NCBI GenBank assembly: GCA_009774395.1
Contig: VSNQ01000053.1
Coordinates: 1 to 15,184, forward strand
Length of the DNA stretch: 15,184 bases
DNA from: Lachnospiraceae bacterium
GTDB lineage: Bacteria > Bacillota > Clostridia > Lachnospirales > Lachnospiraceae
Reading direction: 5' to 3'
Shown: piece by piece, positions 7,628-13,174 of the stretch
Layout of the letters: each line of letters opens with the position of its first letter
Position numbering within the stretch: the stretch's first letter is position 1
Program-made: the position numbers and the translations under genes
Notes under the pieces: model-generated
The model's database searches: none
What the model saw: the letters and a program-made list of their open reading frames with translations, nothing else
Told to the model about the DNA's origin: nothing

Positions 7628-8818
7628 ATGCCCAATTTACATGAACTGAAAAATGCCCGTCCAGTGGCACCATTAAAGCTTGTTGTATTAAACAGCGCTT
7701 CCGATCTTGGCAGCAAAGTCAACAAATATTTAATTAAATTCCGCAAAAAAATGAATAACGTCTACAACAACGATCCCGCATTTCAGGGGTATTCTGAACC
7801 AAATTATCTGTTAAATTTTTCCACTCCGCGCTTTAACAGCGGCGAAGGAAAAGCTGTTTTAAACGAAACTGTGCGCGGTAAAGATCTATTTATTATGGTT
7901 GACGTATGCAATCACAGCCTTACATACAAAATGAACGGCTATATTAACCGGATGTCGCCGGACAATCATTATCAGGAACTAAAGCGTGTAATTGCCGCCA
8001 CAAATGGAAAGGCACACCGCATTAATGTTATTATGCCATATCTCTACGAAGGACGCCAGCATCGCCGAACAGGGCGTGAATCCTTAGACTGCGCCTATGC
8101 ATTTGAAGAATTGACTGAAATGGGCGTCAGCAATTTTATTACATTTGACGCACATGATCCCAGAATCCAAAATGCGGCACCGTTAAGCGGATTTGACAAC
8201 TTTACAGCCCATTATCAGTTTACCAGGGCGTTGCTTGCATCCGTAAACGACCTAGTGCTTGACAAGGATCATATTATTGTAATTTCGCCGGATGAAGGCG
8301 CTATGGAACGTGCTATCTATTTTTCAAGCGTACTTGGTGCAGATACGGGCTTATTCTACAAGCGCCGTGATTACTCTACAATCGTCAACGGCAAAAATCC
8401 AATTGTCGCCCACGAATTTCTAGGTAACGATATTGAAGGAAAAGATATTATTATTGTTGATGATATTATCTCTTCCGGTGAAAGTATGGTGGATACCGCA
8501 AGACAGCTTAAAGCGATGAAGGCAAAACGTGTCTTTATCTGTGCAACCTTTGGTTTATTTACCAATGGTCTGGAAGAATTTGACAAAGCATTTACAGAAG
8601 GGGTATTCGAGAAATTATTTACAACAAACCTCTGCTACCGTCCGCCTGAATTATTGAAAAAGCCTTACTATATTGAAGCGGATATGAGCAATTTCCTTGC
8701 TTCCATTATTGACTTTATGAACCATGATTTGTCAATGGAAAACGTTTCCACTCCTACAGAAAAAATTCAGAATATCCTAGAACTGTATAATGATGGCACT
8801 GTAATTGATGAAAAATAA
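7628..8818 (+). CDS. prs: Ribose-phosphate pyrophosphokinase (PRPP synthetase), long form
   Basis: This enzyme makes PRPP from ribose 5-phosphate and ATP, feeding purine, pyrimidine, NAD, tryptophan and histidine synthesis, including the pathway of the HisF/HisH pair in this window. At 396 residues it is about 80 longer than the usual enzyme of roughly 315. Recognisable parts are the ATP-site region MPYLYEGRQHRR (136-147), FDAHDPRIQNAAPL (173-186) in place of the usual histidine-containing loop, the KRR flexible loop (245-247) and the PRPP-binding loop IIIVDDIISSGESM (274-287). The extra length is mainly at 35-60, 95-120 and the C-terminus after about 340. I recall this long form as typical of Lachnospiraceae. 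AAAGGA lies 11 bases before the ATG. It is the only plus-strand gene here and is transcribed alone. Confidence 0.92.
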   Translation: MPNLHELKNARPVAPLKLVVLNSASDLGSKVNKYLIKFRKKMNNVYNNDPAFQGYSEPNYLLNFSTPRFNSGEGKAVLNETVRGKDLFIMVDVCNHSLTYKMNGYINRMSPDNHYQELKRVIAATNGKAHRINVIMPYLYEGRQHRRTGRESLDCAYAFEELTEMGVSNFITFDAHDPRIQNAAPLSGFDNFTAHYQFTRALLASVNDLVLDKDHIIVISPDEGAMERAIYFSSVLGADTGLFYKRRDYSTIVNGKNPIVAHEFLGNDIEGKDIIIVDDIISSGESMVDTARQLKAMKAKRVFICATFGLFTNGLEEFDKAFTEGVFEKLFTTNLCYRPPELLKKPYYIEADMSNFLASIIDFMNHDLSMENVSTPTEKIQNILELYNDGTVIDEK

Positions 8819-8850
8819 AATATCGGAAAATTTCTTGCAGATACACCAAG

Positions 8851-8960
8851 AAAAGGATTGTCGGGAAATATAGTTTATCCACAATATATTGTTGCATTCT
8901 CAAATAAATAAATTGATATATTATTAGAGAAATGGTATTATTTTCCGACAATCCCTTTTT
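8851..8960. repeat. 110-bp near-palindrome, MITE-like or two-way terminator
   Basis: The ends AAAAGGATTGTCGG (8851-8864) and CCGACAATCCCTTTT (8945-8959) are inverted repeats that continue inwards for about 20 bp with only small differences. A second inverted pair lies at the centre (TTCTCAAATAA 8898-8908 and TTATTAGAGAA 8921-8931, one mismatch). The whole unit can fold into one long hairpin. It lies between the converging prs and GNAT genes and ends in a T-run on the plus strand, so it would also stop transcription of prs. It has no open frame and no clear target duplication. Confidence 0.5.
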
Positions 8961-9046
8961 AACGCATAATCGTACTTTTTACAGTATTGATTATTTTATA
9001 ATTTGTATGATTTCTCAATGTCATTATTTTCTGTTTTCATGCTGCT

Positions 9047-9481
9047 TTATATCCATTGAATAAATGCCGTCTTGTCCTTTCTGTTGTAACCTGCTTTTTC
9101 ATAGAAACGCAGTGTACTCTCCTCTTTCGAACCTGTCAGCAGCATTAATTTATAGCAATTTTCCTGAATTGCGAGTTCTTTCGCATAGTGTAAGCACTTA
9201 GACGCTAATCCTTTCTTTCTGAAATTCACGTCCGTAATCACATTTTCAACAAATGCATAAGGCTGCTGGTTATGCGTTAAATTGGGAATTATTACGCACA
9301 CACAAGACGACACAATCATGCCGTCTTCCTCTGCCACAATAATATGGTGATTTTTATCTTCTAATATCCGCTTCCAAAGTTGCAATATCTTTTGACTTGG
9401 CTCTGGCATAGGATTATTGTGAAGCTGTGTATAAAGCCGCATCAGCCCATGAAAATCATCTGCACAAATCTCACGTATCAT
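9047..9481 (-). CDS. GNAT-family N-acetyltransferase
   Basis: A 144-residue single-domain acetyltransferase. The acetyl-CoA pyrophosphate loop is visible as the strand VENVITDV (78-85) followed by RKKGLA (88-93), and the family's C-terminal motif is FYEKAGY (126-132). Length and motif spacing fit a complete protein that acetylates an amine in a small molecule or protein; the substrate cannot be predicted. AGGAGGT six bases before the ATG at 9481 is a strong ribosome site. The Uma2-type gene ends 42 bp upstream, so the two may share a transcript. The convergent 110-bp palindrome lies 86 bp past its stop. Confidence 0.88.
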   Translation of the reverse strand: MIREICADDFHGLMRLYTQLHNNPMPEPSQKILQLWKRILEDKNHHIIVAEEDGMIVSSCVCVIIPNLTHNQQPYAFVENVITDVNFRKKGLASKCLHYAKELAIQENCYKLMLLTGSKEESTLRFYEKAGYNRKDKTAFIQWI

Positions 9482-9523
9482 TTTTTTACCTCCTGCCTTT
9501 TCCCAAAATCTGATATCATACCA

Positions 9524-10081
9524 TTACTCGATACCTTCAAAAATATCCTCCAAGGTCATTTTAATATGTGGAAATGCTTTTAACGGAATTTCCGTTTTAC
9601 CATTGTAATGAATATTTTCGATATCATCCTCCAAAATATAACTGTTTTTCAGTATATATCTGCCATTTTCCAAATAATAAATCTGAATCCCCCGCTCCTT
9701 ACAGGAAACAACCCAATATTCCTGCACACCAGCAGCTTCATAGATGTCTTTTTTTATTGTCAAGTCGCGCATAGCTGTTGATGGGCTCAGTGTTTCTACA
9801 ATAAAATTCGGCACGCCTGTATAAGAACCGCCTTTTAAACGTTTTCTGTCACAAATAATCATAACATCGGGAATTACATAATTATCACTATGCTCCGGCT
9901 GGTATTTATAATCTAAATTTTCCATAAAAACAAGACATAAACTGCCTTTTAACCCTTTTTTTATTATGGTATTAATATTGTTATTCACAATTCCATGCTG
10001 ATAATCCGGCGACGGCGACATATTATAAATCTCCCCGTTAATTTTTTCCTGTTTCTGGTATTCTCCTTCTAACAACGGCAT
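9524..10081 (-). CDS. Uma2-family (DUF820) putative nuclease-fold protein
   Basis: A 185-residue protein of the Uma2 family, which has a PD-(D/E)xK restriction-endonuclease-like fold. From the start at 10081 it shows GEIYNMSPSP (16-25) with E17, IPDVMIICD (70-78) with D72, FIVETLSPST (93-102) with E96, a downstream lysine near 110, and GVQEYWVV (118-125). These are the family's conserved elements and probable metal ligands. The biological role of Uma2 proteins is unclear; many genomes carry several copies. The frame extends to an ATG at 10156, but that codon lies in a hairpin directly after a T-tract and has no ribosome site. AAAGGAG 12 nt before 10081 supports the shorter form, although the spacing is long. 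The N-terminus is somewhat shorter than in typical members. Confidence 0.85.
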   Translation of the reverse strand: MPLLEGEYQKQEKINGEIYNMSPSPDYQHGIVNNNINTIIKKGLKGSLCLVFMENLDYKYQPEHSDNYVIPDVMIICDRKRLKGGSYTGVPNFIVETLSPSTAMRDLTIKKDIYEAAGVQEYWVVSCKERGIQIYYLENGRYILKNSYILEDDIENIHYNGKTEIPLKAFPHIKMTLEDIFEGIE

Positions 10082-10093
10082 CTTTACAATCTG

Positions 10094-10100
10094 CTCCTTT
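10094..10100 (-). promoter_or_regulatory. Ribosome site favouring the short Uma2 start
   Basis: AAAGGAG on the minus strand lies 12 nt before the ATG at 10081. The alternative ATG at 10156 has only ACATTTTT in front of it. Confidence 0.55.
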
Positions 10101-10118
10101 CTTGGATAAATATTCCCT

Positions 10119-10155
10119 TGCACAGCGGCATACTTCCTCTGTATGAAGCTGTGCA
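10119..10155 (-). other. Leader hairpin ahead of the Uma2 gene
   Basis: On the minus strand an 8-bp stem TGCACAGC/GCTGTGCA, a two-by-two internal loop and a 5-bp stem CATAC/GTATG enclose the 7-nt loop AGAGGAA. No T-tract follows. It sits right after the lepB terminator hairpin, and the long-form Uma2 start codon falls at its foot. Confidence 0.5.
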
Positions 10156-10156
10156 T

Positions 10157-10194
10157 AAAAATGTAACAGTCCAGCGAACTGCCAAACTGTTACA
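10157..10194 (-). terminator. Terminator downstream of lepB
   Basis: On the minus strand a 9-bp perfect stem TGTAACAGT/ACTGTTACA around a 15-nt loop is followed directly by TTTTT (10161-10157), about 26 bp past the lepB stop codon. The stem is AT-rich, so termination may be partial. Confidence 0.6.
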
Positions 10195-10219
10195 AATACT
10201 TTCTAAAACAAATACTTTT

Positions 10220-10765
10220 TTACCGCAATACTTTAATTTCTGGATAATACTCAATTTCAGCCTTTCCGATAATCTCGGATTCACTGACATATTTATTATC
10301 CCAATACCGCGAATCCCAAGAGTTACTACGGTTGTCACCCATCATAAAATAACAGTCGTTTGGAATTGTATACGGTCCGAAATCATCACGAAATACATTA
10401 CTCGTATAATCTTCTATTTCATTACCATTGATATAAACTTTGCCATCAACGCCTTTAATCGTTTCTCCGGGCAGTCCAATAATCCGCTTTAAATACAGCG
10501 TTTCCCCGTCATCGGGATAATAAAATGACACAATATCGCCTCGCTGCGGCGTGCTGCACAAATATGCCAGCCTGTTAATTACAATACGGCTGCCTGTCAT
10601 CACCGTTTCCTCCATAGAGCCTGTCGGAACTACTGCGCTTGCCGCCACTGTATTCTTAATCAGCAGGGAAATAGCCAAAGCGCAGAATACCACTTTTGAC
10701 CACTCAAATACTTCTTTGAGTACCTTTATTATTGTTCCCTTTTTCGCCAACATTCTTACAACCAT
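10220..10765 (-). CDS. lepB: Signal peptidase I
   Basis: This membrane-bound serine protease removes signal peptides from exported proteins. The 181-residue Gram-positive-type form has one N-terminal membrane anchor (about 25-45). Catalytic serine 50 lies in PTGSMEET (47-54), and catalytic lysine 93 lies in YLKRIIGLPGE (91-101). The family box GDNRSNSWDSRYW is at 143-155. All required residues are present. The gene begins 14 bp after ung and is probably read with it. AAAGGA is only two bases before the ATG at 10765 and 14 before a second ATG at 10753, so the exact start is uncertain by four codons. A hairpin with a T-tract follows the stop. Confidence 0.95.
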   Translation of the reverse strand: MVVRMLAKKGTIIKVLKEVFEWSKVVFCALAISLLIKNTVAASAVVPTGSMEETVMTGSRIVINRLAYLCSTPQRGDIVSFYYPDDGETLYLKRIIGLPGETIKGVDGKVYINGNEIEDYTSNVFRDDFGPYTIPNDCYFMMGDNRSNSWDSRYWDNKYVSESEIIGKAEIEYYPEIKVLR

Positions 10766-10779
10766 AATCCTTTCTAAAA

Positions 10780-11460
10780 CTATTCAATATTTTCAATCTG
10801 CCAGTCAATTGGATCGACACCATTTTCCTGCAAAAACGTATTCGCCTGACTAAAATGCTTACATCCGAAAAATCCGCGGAATGCCGATAGTGGACTTGGA
10901 TGCGGCGCCTTTAATATCAAGTGTTTGGGATTTGTCAGCATGGATGCTTTGCTCTGTGCCGGCTTTCCCCACAAAAAGTATACAATCGGGCGATCCTGCG
11001 CATTCACTGCCTGAATCACTGCATCTGTAAACTGCTCCCAGCCGTGTCCTTTATGGGAATTGGGTTGGTGTGCACGCACCGTCAAAACGGTATTTAATAA
11101 AAGTACGCCTTGATCTGCCCACTTTTTCAAAAAACCATTATTCGGTATGTAACAGCCTAAGTCATCTTGCAATTCTTTATATATATTTTGCAAAGAAGGG
11201 GGGATTTCCGGCTGTGATGGCAGCACTGAGAAACTCAGCCCATGCGCCTGATTTACATTATGATATGGATCCTGTCCCAACAAAAGCACTTTTACTTTAC
11301 TTAATGGTGTAAAATGAAATGCATTAAAAATATCATCCGCCGGCGGAAAGATCACCGTCTGGCTGTATTCATCTTTAACAAAAGTAAACAGTTCCTTATA
11401 ATATGGCTTATGAAACTCGTCGTTTATTGCATCTAACCAATCATTTTCTATCATTGCCAT
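10780..11460 (-). CDS. ung: Uracil-DNA glycosylase
   Basis: This base-excision repair enzyme removes uracil from DNA. The 226 residues fit family 1 UDG. The catalytic water-activating motif GQDPYH is at 62-67 (D64), the uracil-binding strand LLLNTVLTV at 120-128, and the DNA-intercalation loop HPSPLS at 187-192 (H187). SD-like AGAGGAG lies nine bases before the ATG at 11460, and a second ATG two codons later is less favoured. It is the first gene of a probable ung-lepB pair. No missing residues were seen. Confidence 0.97.
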   Translation of the reverse strand: MAMIENDWLDAINDEFHKPYYKELFTFVKDEYSQTVIFPPADDIFNAFHFTPLSKVKVLLLGQDPYHNVNQAHGLSFSVLPSQPEIPPSLQNIYKELQDDLGCYIPNNGFLKKWADQGVLLLNTVLTVRAHQPNSHKGHGWEQFTDAVIQAVNAQDRPIVYFLWGKPAQSKASMLTNPKHLILKAPHPSPLSAFRGFFGCKHFSQANTFLQENGVDPIDWQIENIE

Positions 11461-11479
11461 AACTTAATTCTCCTCTCTT

Positions 11480-11488
11480 ATTATATCA
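11480..11488 (-). promoter_or_regulatory. Extended -10-like box upstream of ung
   Basis: TGATATAAT on the minus strand (TATAAT at 11485-11480) is a perfect extended -10 box, with no good -35 at 17 nt. A transcript from it would begin near 11473, inside the ung ribosome site (11476-11470), so it may be non-functional or give a nearly leaderless message. Confidence 0.25.
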
Positions 11489-11525
11489 CATATACCGTAG
11501 CAATTATCACTGTATATATTATCCC

Positions 11526-11564
11526 ATACTGCTTAACAGTTAAATTTCCGAGTAACCTGACTAC
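11526..11564. repeat. Half copy of the palindromic intergenic repeat
   Basis: ATACTGCTTAACA, TTTCCGAG and AACCTGACTAC match the left 40 bp of the element at 306-410 with a few transitions and one missing base. The right half is absent; instead a run of degenerate 14-mers like TCAAAGTTTTCTTT fills 11572-11622. This is a truncated, dispersed member of the family. Confidence 0.5.
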
Positions 11565-11622
11565 TTGTTTTCTAAAGTTTCCCTATCAAAGTTTTCTTTC
11601 AAAATTTCCTGTCAAGTTTTCA

Positions 11623-12390
11623 CTACAAGGATTCTCTTACAGGGATTCCCCTACTACTAAGATACTCTTTTACTTCACAAATTTCCAGTTCCTTAAAATG
11701 GAAAAGTGAAGCCGCCAACGCTGCATCTGCCTTTCCCGATTCCAAAACACTGTAAAAATGCTCTAATGTGCCAGCACCGCCGGAAGCAATCACTGGAATG
11801 GAAACATTTTCTGAAACAAGTCTTGTCAATTCAATGTCATATCCGTTTTTGGTACCGTCGCAGTCCATGCTTGTCAGCAATAATTCCCCTGCACCCAGTT
11901 GATTCGCTTTTATTGCCCATTCTACTGCATCAATTCCCATATCAACACGACCGCCATTTTTATAAATATTCCAGCCTGATCCATCCGCCCTGCGCTTTGC
12001 GTCAATTGCAACCACCACGCACTGGCTGCCAAATTTATCTGCGGCTTCACAAATTAAATTCGGATTCATAATCGCCGCGCTATTTACAGCAACTTTATCG
12101 GCTCCTTCCCGCAGAATTGCCTTGAAATCCTCGACAGTGCGAATACCACCGCCCACAGTAAACGGAATAAATACCTTTTCTGCTACCCTGCGCACCATAT
12201 CCACCTTAGTCGCACGATTATCCGAAGAAGCTGTAATATCCAAAAATACCACTTCATCTGCACCTGCAGAATCATATGCCGCAGCAATTTCCACCGGATC
12301 ACCTGCATCAATTATGTTCACAAAATTTACGCCCTTTACCACACGGCCACCATTTACATCAAGGCATGGAATAATTCGTTTTGTATGCAT
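11623..12390 (-). CDS. hisF: Imidazole glycerol phosphate synthase, cyclase subunit HisF
   Basis: HisF is a TIM barrel that takes ammonia from HisH and converts PRFAR into imidazole glycerol phosphate and AICAR in histidine synthesis. The 255-residue form from the ATG at 12390 fits the family exactly. Catalytic aspartates D11 (IIPCLDV) and D130 (VVAIDAK) are present. The phosphate sites are TVGGGIRT (78-85) and IASGGAGT (201-208), and SMDCDGTKNGYD is at 174-185. The open frame runs on to 12435, but GGGAG six bases before 12390 and the family N-terminus MHTKRIIPCLDV make 12390 the start. It lies 101 bp after hisH; that gap contains a decayed copy of the hisH 3' end. Confidence 0.97.
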   Translation of the reverse strand: MHTKRIIPCLDVNGGRVVKGVNFVNIIDAGDPVEIAAAYDSAGADEVVFLDITASSDNRATKVDMVRRVAEKVFIPFTVGGGIRTVEDFKAILREGADKVAVNSAAIMNPNLICEAADKFGSQCVVVAIDAKRRADGSGWNIYKNGGRVDMGIDAVEWAIKANQLGAGELLLTSMDCDGTKNGYDIELTRLVSENVSIPVIASGGAGTLEHFYSVLESGKADAALAASLFHFKELEICEVKEYLSSRGIPVRESL

Positions 12391-12396
12391 ATTTTT

Positions 12397-12401
12397 CTCC
12401 C
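12397..12401 (-). promoter_or_regulatory. Ribosome site fixing the hisF start
   Basis: GGGAG on the minus strand is six bases before the ATG at 12390. The upstream extension to 12435 would add fifteen residues not found in HisF proteins. Confidence 0.7.
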
Positions 12402-12440
12402 ATCTGTATGCATTTACACACATATTTCTGCACATTTTTT

Positions 12441-12548
12441 ATTTACACAAATAAAACTTTTCTGTATCTGCAAGCCTGTTTTCGATCTTTTCTAATTTAC
12501 ACGAATAAAATTTTCCAGCATACGCAAGCCTACTTTTGAACTCTTTTC
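12441..12548 (-). repeat. Tandem duplication of the last 54 bp of hisH
   Basis: The final 54 bases of hisH coding sequence (12548-12495) are followed directly by a second 54-base unit (12494-12441) that aligns without gaps at 40 of 54 positions. In the same reading frame the units read KSSKVGLRMLENFIRVN and, after the stop codon TAG, KRSKTGLQIQKSFICVN. The hisH stop codon itself occupies the first codon of the second unit. The downstream copy is therefore a decayed remnant of a longer C-terminus or of a tandem duplication. Confidence 0.7.
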
Positions 12549-13094
12549 TGGGTGAAACTGACACGCAAATACATTGCCTTTTTCTACCGAAGCATGGATT
12601 TCTACCCCATATTCCGTAGTTGCAGTAACAATATCTTCCTCCGCCTGCAAATAATAAGAATGCACAAAATACACAAATGCATTCTCAGAAATGCCCTCAA
12701 ACAGTCTGCCGTTTTTGGGAAAGTGCAAAGAGTTCCAGCCAATCTGCGGCACTTTTAACTTTGCATCTGGTATATGCACAATTTTTCCCTTTAAAATGCC
12801 AAGTCCTTTTGCATTGGGTGTTTCTTCACTAGAGTCAAACAATAACTGCAGTCCTAAACATATGCCCAAAAAAGGCGTTCCATTCTGCACCACTTCTTTT
12901 AGCACCGATTCTAAGTGATACCGCCGAATCTTTTCCATTGCATCACCAAAAGCGCCCACACCGGGAAGGATGACCCGATCTGCCTGCAATATCGTCTGTT
13001 TATCTCTTGTCACCACAACAGATTCTCCCAAGAAATCCAAAGCTTTTTCTACACTTTTTATATTTCCTGCATCATAATCAATTACTGTTGTCAT
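12492..13094 (-). CDS. hisH: Imidazole glycerol phosphate synthase, glutaminase subunit HisH
   Basis: HisH is the class I glutamine amidotransferase that releases ammonia and channels it into HisF. The 200 residues match the family. The catalytic triad is C79 in GICLG (77-81) with H181 and E183 in FHPEKSS (180-186), and the oxyanion region PGVGAFGDAM is at 44-53. GGAG six bases before the ATG at 13094 supports the start. It begins 80 bp after the acidic membrane protein gene and precedes hisF. No hisA, hisG, hisD or hisI is present in the window, so the HisHF pair is separated from the rest of the pathway or the remainder lies outside. Its last 54 bases are duplicated downstream. Confidence 0.97.
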   Translation of the reverse strand: MTTVIDYDAGNIKSVEKALDFLGESVVVTRDKQTILQADRVILPGVGAFGDAMEKIRRYHLESVLKEVVQNGTPFLGICLGLQLLFDSSEETPNAKGLGILKGKIVHIPDAKLKVPQIGWNSLHFPKNGRLFEGISENAFVYFVHSYYLQAEEDIVTATTEYGVEIHASVEKGNVFACQFHPEKSSKVGLRMLENFIRVN

Positions 13095-13174
13095 ATTCTA
13101 CTCCAGCCTTTCCAATCCATCCCCTTGTATAGTACTCTGCCAAGATGATCCATAATAAACTGTTTTTCCGTCCT

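Noticed and set aside
8831..8853. TTTCTTG/CAAGAAA hairpin just after prs
   Set aside because: A 7-bp AT-rich stem without a T-tract on the prs strand; the adjacent 110-bp palindrome is a far better terminator.
12382..12413. Repeated TGTATGCAT at the hisF start
   Set aside because: Two 9-mers 23 bp apart are out of frame with each other and too short to interpret; the ribosome site settles the start.
13095..13154. Possible 20-codon gene between the acidic protein gene and hisH, with its stop overlapping the hisH start
   Set aside because: It begins at 13154 and continues the acidic gene's frame after its TAA. There is no ribosome site at a usable distance; all three frames are open over this short stretch, so openness is not evidence.
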